The notes: a model not told the origin generated them from the letters alone. Numbered from the stretch's first letter, positions 26,029 through 35,124 are shown. The stretch is DNA of 56,778 bases from Cohnella baijiui (GCF_020731285.1 NZ_JAJFOW010000041.1:1-56778); one strand, 5' to 3'. Numbers and translations are program-made.

Positions 26029-27207
26029 TCATGCGGTCAGCCGCTCCCGCGCCTTCGCCCGGCGAGCTTGGGCCGACCATATGACGACCGATACGGCGAG
26101 CCCGAGCGCGAGGAGGCCTGCGCCGAGCCAGGGGTTGTAAAGGACCGTCGAGGAAGCGTCGACGGCCGCGCCGCCCAAGCCCGCGCCTGCGGCGATGCCC
26201 AGGTGCGTCAACGAGGTATTCATGCCCATAATCAGATTCACGGACTGCGGCGCCTGCTGGACGAAGTAGGTCTGGATCGCCGGCGCGACCATGAAGGAAG
26301 CGAAGATCCAGACGGCCAGGACGGCGATGGTCGCCGCGAGGGACGCTTTCAGCGCCGGCAGCGCCGCAAGCGCCGCCACGGGCAAAGCCAGGCTGATCGC
26401 GATCATCCGCACGGCGCCCCAGCGGTCGACGGCATATCCGCCGAAGCGGGAACCGACGGCGCCCAGCAGTCCGAGGATCAGCATCGCGACGGCGATGCCG
26501 GAAGGCTTCATGTGCAGGATCGTCTGCAGGTAGGGCGTCAAGTACGTGTACATGACCGAGGTCCCGCCTTCCCGAAAGAAGATCAGGAGCAGCCCGGCGA
26601 TAACGAGCGGACTCGCCAGGACGGCGAACTGCCGGCGGAACGGGACCGGCGCGTCGCCTTCGATCCTCGGCAGGAAAACGGCCGCGCCGATCAGGACGAG
26701 CAGGACGGCGGCGGCCAGCAGCAGGAAGATCGCCTTCCATCCGATCCAGCCCGCGACCGCGATTCCGATCGGGACGCCGAGCACCATCGCGATGCTGAAG
26801 CCCAGGATGACCGTTCCCATCGCGCTGCCGATCTTGTCCGGAGGAACGAGCTTCGCGACCGAGCCGAGCGTGACGACCATATAGACGCCGGCGCTGACGC
26901 CAAGAATCGCGCGTCCCGCCGCGAGCGTCTCGAAGCTCCAGCCGGCGCCGGAAAGGAGGCAGCCGACCAGGAAAGCCGCCAGCGATCCGAGCAGCAGCGT
27001 CTTGCGCGGGAGCTTGGCCGTGATAGAGACGATGATCGGCGTGCCGACGGCAAAAGACAGAGAATAGACGGTAATCAGTTGGCCGACGAGGGCGACGGAT
27101 ACGCGCAAATCTTCGGCGATGGCGTTCAAAACCCCGGAGACAACCAGTTCGGAGGTGGCGGTGACAAAAATGCCGAGCGTGAGCAGATAAATCAGCTTGC
27201 GGTTCAT
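26029..27207 (-). CDS. MFS transporter (AraJ-like drug/sugar efflux)
   Basis: 392 residues with twelve predicted spans. Of two in-frame ATGs I choose 27207, since AAAGGA lies eight bases upstream and directly abuts the other (27216). The N-terminus LIYLLTLGIFVTATSELVVSGVLNAIAEDLRVS with LVGQLITVYSLSFAVGTPI is characteristic of the DHA1 AraJ/YdhP efflux branch. SITAKLPRKTLL is the loop 2-3 segment, and GRAILGVSAGVYMVVT matches span 4. A decayed TetR remnant lies on its upstream side, which may have been its repressor. Confidence 0.9.
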   Translation of the reverse strand: MNRKLIYLLTLGIFVTATSELVVSGVLNAIAEDLRVSVALVGQLITVYSLSFAVGTPIIVSITAKLPRKTLLLGSLAAFLVGCLLSGAGWSFETLAAGRAILGVSAGVYMVVTLGSVAKLVPPDKIGSAMGTVILGFSIAMVLGVPIGIAVAGWIGWKAIFLLLAAAVLLVLIGAAVFLPRIEGDAPVPFRRQFAVLASPLVIAGLLLIFFREGGTSVMYTYLTPYLQTILHMKPSGIAVAMLILGLLGAVGSRFGGYAVDRWGAVRMIAISLALPVAALAALPALKASLAATIAVLAVWIFASFMVAPAIQTYFVQQAPQSVNLIMGMNTSLTHLGIAAGAGLGGAAVDASSTVLYNPWLGAGLLALGLAVSVVIWSAQARRAKARERLTA

Positions 27208-27360
27208 AGCGACCATCCTTTCGTGCGGACTGCAGTCACGCGTAGTATCGGGCCGCGTCCGGCCGGCGTGTGAGACCGATTATAAGGGAGTCGCTTTCTT
27301 TTTGTAAGAACGCAAAACAAACGGACGTCCTCCATTGGAATGGAGCTGCTTACCGTTTCG

Positions 27361-27528
27361 TAAGCGATCCGGTGCGATCCCGACCGAGATCGACATTCGC
27401 GAGATGGCGTCTCGCTGTTCATGGCGTTCGTCTACGGGATGCGGATCCAGAACCTGATCGTGCGGGACGACGAGGGCAGGGCAAGCCCGGACGACGTCTT
27501 CCGCGTCTTGTTCAAGTCGCTCCAATAG
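27361..27528 (+). pseudogene. TetR-family regulator remnant (C-terminal fragment, frameshifted)
   Basis: Translation gives SGAIPTEIDIREMAS in one frame and LFMAFVYGMRIQNLIV continuing to SPDDVFRVLFKSLQ-stop in another, with the shift near 27413. Together they read like the C-terminal third of a TetR regulator. The DNA-binding N-terminus is missing: no HTH is seen between the MFS gene and this point. The 410-bp intergenic stretch otherwise holds nothing I can recognise. Confidence 0.6.
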
Positions 27529-27617
27529 CCGGACAAGCCGGGGGCGTCCCGCGGACCGGCTGCAGCTCCGCCATGATACAATAGGCGTACCATGCCAGAA
27601 CGGCAAAGGGGGATCTC

Positions 27618-28310
27618 ATGTACAAAGCTATCCTATTCGATCTGGACAACACGCTGCTCGACTACACCGGGAGCGAGCTGCAATCGATGCGCCACACCCT
27701 GCAGGCACACGGCTTGCTGGAGCGGGAGCGATTCGTCTGGGAGCGGTTCTGGCCGCTCTTCGGCTCGCACAATCTCCGCTACTGGCTGGGACGTATCGAG
27801 TCGCGCATGCCGATCCTGGAGGTGCTGAACCGCTCGTTCCGGGATACGCTCCTCGAGCTGGAGGAGGATCACGCGCTTGCGCCGGCTCTGACATCCACCT
27901 ACTGGGAGCATTTCTGCGATCTGTGTCTATACGAGGAAGGCGCCTTTGAGCTGCTAAGCGCACTCCACGGCCGCTATCGGCTGTCCGTCGTATCCAACGG
28001 CATCGGAGAAGCGCAGCGCAGGCGGCTGTTGTCGGGCGGCTCGGACCGGCTGTTCCATTCGATACACGTCTCCGACGAGCTCGGCGTCTGGAAGCCGGAC
28101 CGGGCCATCTTCGACGCGGCGCTCCGCGCGCTGGGCGTCGACCGGTCGGAGGCGCTGTTCGTCGGCGACTCGTTGACCGACGACTATATCGGCGCTGCGA
28201 ACGCGGGTATCGACTTTTGCCATTACAATCCGCGGCGCATCGCGCCGGCGGAGGGCGTCGCGCCTAGGTACACCGTTCATTCGCTTCGGGAGCTGCGCGA
28301 GCTGCTCTAA
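27618..28310 (+). CDS. HAD-family nucleotidase, YjjG-like
   Basis: 230 residues, ATG behind AAAGGGGGATC. HAD motifs in order: I, FDLDNTLLDY; II, VVSNG; the Lys in WKPDRAIF; and IV, FVGDSLTDDYIGAANAGID. The cap domain (about residues 18-95) is helical, as in YjjG/YfnB pyrimidine 5'-nucleotidases that clean non-canonical nucleotides. A small soluble cytosolic housekeeping enzyme; the exact substrate is inferred from family resemblance. Confidence 0.88.
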   Translation: MYKAILFDLDNTLLDYTGSELQSMRHTLQAHGLLERERFVWERFWPLFGSHNLRYWLGRIESRMPILEVLNRSFRDTLLELEEDHALAPALTSTYWEHFCDLCLYEEGAFELLSALHGRYRLSVVSNGIGEAQRRRLLSGGSDRLFHSIHVSDELGVWKPDRAIFDAALRALGVDRSEALFVGDSLTDDYIGAANAGIDFCHYNPRRIAPAEGVAPRYTVHSLRELRELL

Positions 28311-28354
28311 CTTATGAAAAGAAAGCGATAGAAATCTCCTAGAGAAGCGTCGGA

Positions 28355-28368
28355 AGGAGATACATCCC
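28355..28368. repeat. solo arm of the 22.46-kb inverted-repeat element
   Basis: AGGAGATACATCCC repeats the arm found twice at 22458-22577. No matching opposite arm was seen here. Confidence 0.55.
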
Positions 28369-28399
28369 CTCACAATTCCAAGTCGCTATGAAGAAGCAG

Positions 28400-28447
28400 G
28401 GCTTTCCCTAAGTCAATCTTTAATGACTTTGGGAAAGCCACGTTTTT
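28400..28447 (+). terminator. rho-independent terminator after YjjG-like gene
   Basis: GGCTTTCCC-taa-GTCA pairs with TGAC-ttt-GGGAAAGCC, followed by ACGTTTTTTG. It lies between the convergent YjjG-like and AraC-type genes. Confidence 0.8.
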
Positions 28448-28505
28448 TGTCTTCCGTGCGGCCGCCGGAAGGCGTTAGCGGGCCTTTTCAGATCGCCGGC
28501 GGTCC

Positions 28506-29333
28506 TCACTCCGGCGATTTGGCCGTTTTTTTGGTTGCTTTTCGGTATTCGGAGGGAGAAACGCCGAAGACGGATTTAAACGCCGATGAGAAATAATGCT
28601 GGTCCGCGAAGTTCAGCTTGGCGGAGATTTCGTTGATCGTGAGGTGCGTGTTCAGCAAATATTGCTCCGCCAGCTCGAGCTTGCGTTTTCGAAAATAGGC
28701 GTAGGGCGTAATCCCGTACGATTCCCGAAACAACTGAATGACGTAATTTTTCGAATAACCGAGCTCCGCGCAAACATCGTTCATGTCCAGCTTGTTTTCA
28801 ATGTTGACGTCCAGGCATAATTTGATCTGTTCGGCGGCGGACAGCACCTTATGCGCCAAATGATTTTTGAGATGCAAGACGATTTTCAGCAGGATGACCG
28901 AGACTTCGTCGACCAGGTCGGAATAGCTTTTTTGGGGAACGGACGAAAGATGAATGATTTCGTTCATATAAGAAAGAATGTTGCAGTCCTTCACGAGAAA
29001 CGTATCCGAAGGCAAATATTGCCGAAACAAATATTCCGCGAATTCCCCGTAAAAAACGACCCATATTTTCGTCCACGGACGCCCCTCGTCGGCATAATAG
29101 AGATGATCGCTGTCCCGCGTCAAAAAATAGACGTCGTTTTTTTGGGGATGCAGCGTCTGAGCGTCGATCTCCAAAACGCCGTTTCCGTCGATGATATATT
29201 CGAATGAAAACAGATTTTCTCCATGCCGTTCGATCCGGTAGCTTTTATCGCAATACGAGATTCCCGACATGACGACGTTCAGCGGACGTTGCGGATCGCA
29301 CAGGTGCCAAAAGCTGTATATGGTCTCGTGCAT
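28506..29333 (-). CDS. AraC-family transcriptional regulator
   Basis: 275 residues. ATG at 29333 has TGAGGA eight bases upstream; the 27-codon upstream extension is AT-rich and lacks a site. The N-terminal cupin-like effector domain (about 1-150) includes FSFEYIIDGNGVLEID and WVVFYGEFAEYLFRQYL. The C-terminal tandem HTH (about 175-270) shows LDMNDVCAELGYSKNYVIQLFRESYG and the classic second half LTINEISAKLNFADQHYFSSAFKSVFG. It is divergent from the DUF4965-like gene, which it probably activates in response to a sugar. Confidence 0.93.
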   Translation of the reverse strand: MHETIYSFWHLCDPQRPLNVVMSGISYCDKSYRIERHGENLFSFEYIIDGNGVLEIDAQTLHPQKNDVYFLTRDSDHLYYADEGRPWTKIWVVFYGEFAEYLFRQYLPSDTFLVKDCNILSYMNEIIHLSSVPQKSYSDLVDEVSVILLKIVLHLKNHLAHKVLSAAEQIKLCLDVNIENKLDMNDVCAELGYSKNYVIQLFRESYGITPYAYFRKRKLELAEQYLLNTHLTINEISAKLNFADQHYFSSAFKSVFGVSPSEYRKATKKTAKSPE

Positions 29334-29425
29334 GGTGATAATCCTCACATTTGCAATGATATTTGCTATTATAATACGCCATTTACCATGATAAATTAAA
29401 CCCGTAATGAACATTGCGCGTGTTC

Positions 29426-29527
29426 GTCATACAGAATGTATAAGTATTAGCCTTATCCATTTCTGTATGACCTCCGATAAAAACGTGCCGCCATCTTCCT
29501 TGAAGACGGAGGAGCCGTTTTTACTTG
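29426..29527. repeat. two-hairpin dispersed repeat, copy 1
   Basis: First hairpin: GTCATACAGAA and TTCTGTATGAC, about 46 bp end to end. Second hairpin (about 29479-29522): AAAACG..CCGCCATCTTC / GAAGACGGAGG..CGTTTTT, terminator-like. Further copies at 56271-56368 and, second hairpin only, 56413-56460. Here it forms part of the leader of the next gene. Confidence 0.75.
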
Positions 29528-29567
29528 GGTTTTCCGAAAATCACGTGCGAAAACGGGAGGAATGGAA

Positions 29568-31481
29568 ATGAAATTGCGAGCGCCGGCCGTACCGCTGATT
29601 ACCGTCGATCCTTATTTCTCCATCTGGTCCATGGGGGACAAGCTGAACGAATCGGACACCAAGCATTGGACCGAGAAACCTCACCGAATGATCGGCACCG
29701 TTACGGTCGACGGCAAGGACTATCTGTTCATGGGCGTCAATCCGGACAGTCCGAAAATGGAGCAAATCGGCTTGGACATCCAGGCGCTTGCGACCAAGTA
29801 CCGTTTTGCATGCGAGGAGATCCAGCTGACGGTCACATTCCTGACGCCTCTTTTGATGGACGATTTGAAGCTGATGTCCAGACCGGTCTCTTATATTCAT
29901 GCGGAAGTCCGGTCCAACGACGGAAAAAAACGCGACGTAACGATTCGCATATCGGTTGACGACGAGATCTGCCAAAATTTGAAGTACGAGTTCCCGACCG
30001 AATATGCCGATCTGAGCCAACCGGGCTTTGCCTGCGGGAGAGTGGGAAGCAAAATCCAGCGGCCGTTAACCAAAGCCGGAGACGATCTTCGAATCAATTG
30101 GGGATACGTCTATCTCGCTTCGAATCATGCGCAGGCGGCGGTATCGGCTACGGCCGGCACGAACGAATACGGTACCGTGAACCATACGCTGGCGCTGTCG
30201 ATCGCGCTCGATACGGAACAAAACGCCGAAGGTCTCGTCACGGTCGCGTATGACGATATCCAATCGATCGAATATTTCCACGAGCCGCTGAACGCCTATT
30301 GGAAAAAAGACGGACAAACGATCGAAGCGGTGATCAAGCAAGCGCTGAGCGAGTATGGCTCTCTGTCGGAGAAATGCGAACGGTTTTCGTCCGAGCTGTT
30401 CAGGGAAGCCGCGGAAGCGGGCAACGAAAATTACGCGGAACTGGTTTCCCTGGCCTACCGCCAGGCGATCGCGGCGCATAAATTGTGCGCGGATCCGAAC
30501 GGGGATGTCCTGTTTATTTCCAAGGAGAACTTCAGCAACGGCTGCGCCGCCACCGTGGACGTGACGTACCCTTCCATCCCGCAATTTTTGATTTACAACC
30601 CGGAGCTGGTCAAAGGGATGCTGAGGCCGATTTTCAAATATGCCTCGACGGAAGTTTGGCATTTCGATTTCGCCCCCCACGATGTGGGCACCTACCCGCT
30701 GCTTAACGGACAGGTTTACAGCCATGGTACCTGCCCGACCTGGCAGATGCCGGTGGAAGAGTGCGGCAATATGCTGATTTGCACCGCGGCGGTCGCCCTT
30801 GCGGAAAATGACATCACGTTTGCGCAGGAGAATTGGAGCCACCTCGAAACATGGTGCGATTACCTGATCCGCAACGGCGTAGATCCGGATAATCAGTTGT
30901 GCACGGACGATTTCGCGGGGCATTTGGCCCATAACTGCAATCTGTCGATCAAAGCCATCATGGGCATTGCCAGCTTCTCCATTCTGAACCGCTTGGCGGG
31001 GGAAGAGGAAAAGGCGGAGGCGCTGATGAAAATCGCCGGTTCCATGACGGATCAATGGCTGTCGATGGCCGCGAACGAAGACGGGACGTACCGGCTGGCC
31101 TTTGACCGCCCCGGCTCCTTCAGCATGAAATACAATGCCGTCTGGGATTCCATTTTCGGTCTCGATTTATTCCCTTCGGATACCTTCAAGGCCGAAACGA
31201 AAGCTTATATCGAAAAGCATTCCGGCCCGTTCGGCCTCATGCTGGATAATCGCAACACCTACACCAAATCCGATTGGCTGGTGTGGAGCGCGACGCTTTG
31301 CGAGAACAAAGAAGACTTCAATGCCATCGTCGATCGCCTGTGGCATGCGTACGATCAGTCGGAAAGCCGCGTTCCGATGACGGATTTTTATTCGACGACC
31401 GACGCGAAGAAGGTGAACTTCCAAAACCGGTCGGTGCAGGGCGGATTATTCATTAAGCTTCTGATGGACAAAGGAATTTAG
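29568..31481 (+). CDS. DUF4965 / glutaminase A-like protein
   Basis: 637 residues. ATG at 29568 has GGGAGG seven bases upstream; an ATG at 29562 is too close to it. The order of segments matches the DUF5127-DUF4965-DUF1793 architecture of glutaminase A-like proteins: PAVPLITVDPYFSIWSMGDKL at the start, YRQAIAAHKLCADPNGDVLFISKENFSNGC in the middle, the VDVTYPSIPQFLIYNPELVKG stretch, then a toroid with PHDVGTYPLLNGQ, WQMPVEECGNMLI and the late NRSVQGGLFIKLL. No signal peptide, so it is probably cytosolic, unlike fungal GtaA. Actual activity (glutaminase or glycan-active) is uncertain; its AraC neighbour suggests catabolism of imported sugar. Confidence 0.82.
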   Translation: MKLRAPAVPLITVDPYFSIWSMGDKLNESDTKHWTEKPHRMIGTVTVDGKDYLFMGVNPDSPKMEQIGLDIQALATKYRFACEEIQLTVTFLTPLLMDDLKLMSRPVSYIHAEVRSNDGKKRDVTIRISVDDEICQNLKYEFPTEYADLSQPGFACGRVGSKIQRPLTKAGDDLRINWGYVYLASNHAQAAVSATAGTNEYGTVNHTLALSIALDTEQNAEGLVTVAYDDIQSIEYFHEPLNAYWKKDGQTIEAVIKQALSEYGSLSEKCERFSSELFREAAEAGNENYAELVSLAYRQAIAAHKLCADPNGDVLFISKENFSNGCAATVDVTYPSIPQFLIYNPELVKGMLRPIFKYASTEVWHFDFAPHDVGTYPLLNGQVYSHGTCPTWQMPVEECGNMLICTAAVALAENDITFAQENWSHLETWCDYLIRNGVDPDNQLCTDDFAGHLAHNCNLSIKAIMGIASFSILNRLAGEEEKAEALMKIAGSMTDQWLSMAANEDGTYRLAFDRPGSFSMKYNAVWDSIFGLDLFPSDTFKAETKAYIEKHSGPFGLMLDNRNTYTKSDWLVWSATLCENKEDFNAIVDRLWHAYDQSESRVPMTDFYSTTDAKKVNFQNRSVQGGLFIKLLMDKGI

Positions 31482-31527
31482 ACGGGAATCTTGTTGCTTT
31501 CCATAGCGAATCACAACGACGGTCAAG

Positions 31528-31563
31528 AAGGAAGGCGCTCCTGCGGGGGCGCTTCTTTTTTTG
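31528..31563 (+). terminator. rho-independent terminator
   Basis: GAAGGCGCTCC / GGGGGCGCTTC stem with a short loop, followed by seven T, 47 bp after the DUF4965-like gene. Confidence 0.85.
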
Positions 31564-31582
31564 TTTCAAACGCCAAAATGAA

Positions 31583-31611
31583 TTGACTAACATATTTGAT
31601 ATATTTATTAT
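31583..31611 (+). promoter_or_regulatory. promoter of GxGYxYP gene with AT-rich operator-like site
   Basis: TTGACT (31583-31588), 17-bp spacer, TATTAT (31606-31611). The spacer contains ATATTTGATAT (31592-31602), close to two ATATTAAATAT sites in the promoter at 35.1 kb, and both promoters run into TATTGCAT. This suggests shared control, perhaps by the GntR-type regulator between them. Confidence 0.6.
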
Positions 31612-31677
31612 TGCATTTAAAGAAAGGAAATGAGGTTCGAAGCGCAGGAACACGATTTGCGAAAAGGGGGAAGGGTG

Positions 31678-33693
31678 TTGAACAGGAAAGCCATTGGCAT
31701 GGGTGTCCTCGCTTGCGTGGTCGCCGCGGGCATTATCGCTGCCGTCTATGGGAGCCGGTCCGGCAACAATGATGGGGTCCATTGGCCCGAAAAGCAGGCA
31801 TTGCCGTCTTTTTCGGAGCCTGCTGCGACGTTGGATCTGATCGATCTCAGCAGCAAGCTGATCTACAAGGCGGAGGAATCGGATTACGAGCATCAGACCG
31901 GAAAAGCGGACGGGGATGGCTGGGTGGCCGAGGAGGGCGCAGATCCGGCGGGCGTCATGCTGCGCGTTCCGGGCATTGCCGACGTGCCGCCCGGCGATAA
32001 CCATGCGGTGTTTCGCATGAGCGTGGACCGGTTCGCGGATGAAAACGGGAGCGTAGCGAAGCTGGAAATCCGCGAGTCGTCGACGGGAGAGCGTATCGGC
32101 TCCCTGGAAGTTGCGAATTGGGATTTTCGCAACGAGAACGCCTCGCAGTCATTCGAGGTTCCCTTCACCTCGCCGGAGTCGGGGAAGGGGGTGGAGATCG
32201 TCGTGTCCTGGACGGGAAAATCGTCGCTCAAACTGTATGACGTTCAGATCGATTCGCCTGCCAGGGAAGAGGAGGTCGGGATGTTCGAAACCGTGAAGGG
32301 CGTGGTGAACAAAACCAAGCCCCGCATCTACGACGATACCCGGAGCGACGAAGGCACCAAATGGCTTACCGCGCTCGGACTGGGATACCAAAAGGTTAAA
32401 AACAATTGGGAACTCGTAGCCAAATACCAAAACGAAATTCGCGGCATCGTCATTTACGATCCGGAGGTGGCGGATACGTACAATTTGGCGACGACCATAG
32501 CCGGATTGAACAACGCGATCGTCGTTTCGCCTGCCCTGGCCGACAAGCTTGCCGGCGAGCCCTACCGGTTTCCCGTGCTGGAGGATTTGCGGGGGAAATT
32601 CAAAACGAATATCGAGGTGTACGAATACCTGTACGACCAGTATTGGCCGAAAACGACCCATCGCGTTCTTGTCGGTCTGACCCCGGACATCAAAACGTTT
32701 TTGAGAGATTACGCCATGGGGATCGAGGCGGCCGTCGTATGGCTCAATCCGGGCATCCCGGAGGAAGAGGCGATCCTGAACAAATTCATGAAAGACATGC
32801 CTTACGGAAGCGGATTGTATCTCGGATGGTGGCCGGACGAAGGGAAAGGGGTTACGAAAACGTCGGAGTTCGGGCTGGCAACCGTGGCGGCGGACTATTC
32901 TTCGAATCTGTCCGTGCTCAGCGGAACCTCCAGAACCGTTGCGCCTGCCAAAATCCCGAAGAAGCCGCCGTTGGAGAACAAGGTCTACGTGTCGTACATC
33001 ATGAGCGACGGGGATACTCTGCAGTACATGGAGCATTACTTCAGCAAGCTGTGGTTTTTGCCAAACCGGGGCGAAGTGCCGATCGGCTGGACCGTGTCTC
33101 CGCTAATGGTAGACGCGATGCCCGGGATTCTGAATGTTCTCCATCAGACGGCGACCGAAAACGATGCGCTCATTTCCGGTCCGACCGGCTTGGGCTACAC
33201 CTACCCGAATTTTTGGAAGGATCAAGCGGGGCTGGACCGCTTCTTTGCCCGGACGGACGATTATATGAAGCGCGCGGGGCTGCGCGTGCTGACCGTCTGG
33301 AACACGGTCAAGGGAGAAACGAATCCGAACGTGGGAGACAGCTTGGCTTCGCACGCCCCGTCGCTGCTCGGCTTTACCTCGCAGGGCGGCACGGGAGCCG
33401 TGGAGGTCTACCAAAACAAAATGCCCGGTCAGGAGTTGAACGTCGTTTACGGAGCTTCGGAAGGGGACCTGATTTTCCCGGTTCGGCAGGCGATCGAAAA
33501 ATGGGACCGGAAGTCTCCGCTCTTCGTATGCATCCAGGCGAATCCCTGGGAGGTCCATTATGAGAACTTCGTCAACGCCTACCGCCTTCTCAAGGAGGAC
33601 GGCGATATCGTATTTGTCCGGCCTGACATCTACTTCGAATTGATCCGCGAGAGCAAAGGGCTCCCGATCGATCCGCTGGAGACGAAGAAATGA
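31678..33693 (+). CDS. GxGYxYP-family putative glycoside hydrolase
   Basis: 671 residues. TTG start chosen because a GGGGGAAGG site precedes it; an ATG at 31630 lacks proper spacing. The N-terminus (NRKAIGMGVLACVVAAGIIAAVYG) is a signal peptide or anchor. Residues about 40-200 resemble a beta-sandwich carbohydrate-binding module. The remainder carries the family-naming motif GLGYTYP at about residue 500, with YVSYIMSDGDTLQYMEHYF and GWTVSPLMVDAMP before it and FVCIQANPWEVHYE later. The family is annotated as putative glycoside hydrolases with unknown substrate. It is upstream of the GntR-type regulator and of an importer that may take up its products. Confidence 0.85.
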   Translation: MNRKAIGMGVLACVVAAGIIAAVYGSRSGNNDGVHWPEKQALPSFSEPAATLDLIDLSSKLIYKAEESDYEHQTGKADGDGWVAEEGADPAGVMLRVPGIADVPPGDNHAVFRMSVDRFADENGSVAKLEIRESSTGERIGSLEVANWDFRNENASQSFEVPFTSPESGKGVEIVVSWTGKSSLKLYDVQIDSPAREEEVGMFETVKGVVNKTKPRIYDDTRSDEGTKWLTALGLGYQKVKNNWELVAKYQNEIRGIVIYDPEVADTYNLATTIAGLNNAIVVSPALADKLAGEPYRFPVLEDLRGKFKTNIEVYEYLYDQYWPKTTHRVLVGLTPDIKTFLRDYAMGIEAAVVWLNPGIPEEEAILNKFMKDMPYGSGLYLGWWPDEGKGVTKTSEFGLATVAADYSSNLSVLSGTSRTVAPAKIPKKPPLENKVYVSYIMSDGDTLQYMEHYFSKLWFLPNRGEVPIGWTVSPLMVDAMPGILNVLHQTATENDALISGPTGLGYTYPNFWKDQAGLDRFFARTDDYMKRAGLRVLTVWNTVKGETNPNVGDSLASHAPSLLGFTSQGGTGAVEVYQNKMPGQELNVVYGASEGDLIFPVRQAIEKWDRKSPLFVCIQANPWEVHYENFVNAYRLLKEDGDIVFVRPDIYFELIRESKGLPIDPLETKK

Positions 33694-33739
33694 AGGCAGG
33701 AACCAAAAACGTTTGGAGAAGGGAGGTCCATTTCCAAAA

Positions 33740-33768
33740 TTGATGCAAAAGGCTATAAATGATATAAT
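33740..33768 (+). promoter_or_regulatory. sigma-A promoter of GntR-type regulator
   Basis: TTGATG (33740-33745), 17-bp spacer, TATAAT (33763-33768), about 40 bp before the ATG. Confidence 0.7.
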
Positions 33769-33809
33769 GGGGTGATTGGCCAGAATGGAATTTCTAGGGA
33801 GAACTTACG

Positions 33810-35021
33810 ATGCAAAATGAGCGACAGCCGCTATATATTCAAATCCAGGACTACTTTAAAGAACAAATCCGATCCGGACATTTGCAGGTCGACGATAAAA
33901 TTCCCACCGAAAAAGAACTGATGCAGCAATTCAAGGTGAGCCGGATTACGGTTGCGGTGGCGCTGGGGCAGCTGGCCAAGGAGGGATGGCTTTATCGGAT
34001 TCCCGGCCGCGGCAGCTTCGTGAAGGAGATGGTGCGCGAGCCGCACGGCGGCAGCCCTGCCTCCTCGGCTTCCCAGCTGCAGGATATCCGCGGGTACGGG
34101 GCGTTGCAGACGATAAGAGACGGTGCGGTCGACGAGGCGGCGAATGCGGGGCTGACGGAGGGCGGCAAGAAAAAAAAGATCGTCCTGATCATCCCGACGC
34201 TGGGAGACTTCTTTGCGATTCGCCTCATCTCGGGTATCAACGAAGTGCTGATCAGGCAAGGTTACCAATTGCATGTCGCCCTTAGCAACAATTCGATCGA
34301 AACCGAGAAGAGCCTGATTTGGGAATGTCTGTCGACGGGGACGGCCGGACTCATTATTTTTCCCTCCGACGCGGAGACCTACAACGAGGAAATTCTCGCG
34401 CTGAAAATGCGAAATTATCCGTTCGTGTTGATCGACCGCTACTTTGCCGGCGTCGAAACGAATTTCGTGTGCACGGACAGCCTGGAGGGAGCGAAGCTTG
34501 GGCTCCATCATCTTTGGGAGCTGGGACACCGGAATATCGCCATCTGCTCGGACACGCCGCTTCCCACCATTACCGTCGAGGACCGGATTACCGGCTATAT
34601 GGAGGGGTTGAAGCAAAAGGGAGCCATGATTAATCCGGCATTGATCTTGACGGACTTTAAGGTCGACTATACCCAAGTCAAAGAAGATGACCCGCTCTAT
34701 CGTTTTATTCGAAGCCGGATGGCGACGGCATACATGACGCTGAACGCAAGGCTGGGCGTTTATATTTTCAACATGGCCAAGCAGATCGGCCTGAAGGTGC
34801 CGGAGGATATTTCCATCCTGACGTTTGACGATCCGTCTTCCGGGTATGACGAATTCGGATTTTTCTCTCACATTTCCCAATCGGAGGTTACGATGGGGAG
34901 GGAGGCGGCGGAGATTCTCATCCGTCTGCTGGAGGATCCGGAAACGGGCGTCAAGTACAGCAAAATCGTCATGAAGCCCGAATTGGTCGAAAGATCCTCG
35001 ACGGGCCGCGTCAAATCGTAA
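33810..35021 (+). CDS. GntR-family regulator with LacI-type sugar-binding domain
   Basis: 403 residues, like AraR of Bacillus: a GntR winged helix (about residues 1-75; PLYIQIQDYFKEQIRSGHL, DDKIPTEKELMQQFKVSRITV) joined by a linker to a periplasmic-binding-protein-like effector domain (about 120-395; KKIVLIIPTLGDFFAIRLISGINEVL, GTAGLIIFPSD, FVLIDRYFAG, ELGHRNIAICSD, ISILTFDDP). The fold would bind a sugar and release DNA. Flanked by the GxGYxYP gene and the importer whose promoters share an AT-rich motif, it is the best candidate for their regulator. Confidence 0.93.
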   Translation: MQNERQPLYIQIQDYFKEQIRSGHLQVDDKIPTEKELMQQFKVSRITVAVALGQLAKEGWLYRIPGRGSFVKEMVREPHGGSPASSASQLQDIRGYGALQTIRDGAVDEAANAGLTEGGKKKKIVLIIPTLGDFFAIRLISGINEVLIRQGYQLHVALSNNSIETEKSLIWECLSTGTAGLIIFPSDAETYNEEILALKMRNYPFVLIDRYFAGVETNFVCTDSLEGAKLGLHHLWELGHRNIAICSDTPLPTITVEDRITGYMEGLKQKGAMINPALILTDFKVDYTQVKEDDPLYRFIRSRMATAYMTLNARLGVYIFNMAKQIGLKVPEDISILTFDDPSSGYDEFGFFSHISQSEVTMGREAAEILIRLLEDPETGVKYSKIVMKPELVERSSTGRVKS

Positions 35022-35048
35022 TCGAGCTTCGCATCGGATTCCCAAGCA

Positions 35049-35081
35049 GACGCTGAACCGTCGGTTCAGGGTCTTTTTTTT
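35049..35081 (+). terminator. rho-independent terminator
   Basis: GACGCTGAACC / GGTTCAGGGTC hairpin with a 3-base loop followed by a run of T, shortly after the regulator stop. Confidence 0.88.
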
Positions 35082-35095
35082 ATGTCGAATTATAA

Positions 35096-35124
35096 TTGAC
35101 ATATTAAATATAGTTATATATATT
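35096..35124 (+). promoter_or_regulatory. promoter and operator-like repeats of second sugar importer
   Basis: TTGACA (35096-35101), 17-bp spacer, TATATT (35119-35124). Two identical ATATTAAATAT sites (35101-35111 and 35120-35130) flank the spacer, spaced 19 bp apart, as expected for a dimeric repressor that blocks polymerase. Confidence 0.65.

Noticed and set aside
27270..27584. 104-codon rightward frame
   Set aside because: Its translation is Arg-rich nonsense; the other two frames carry the TetR-like remnant.
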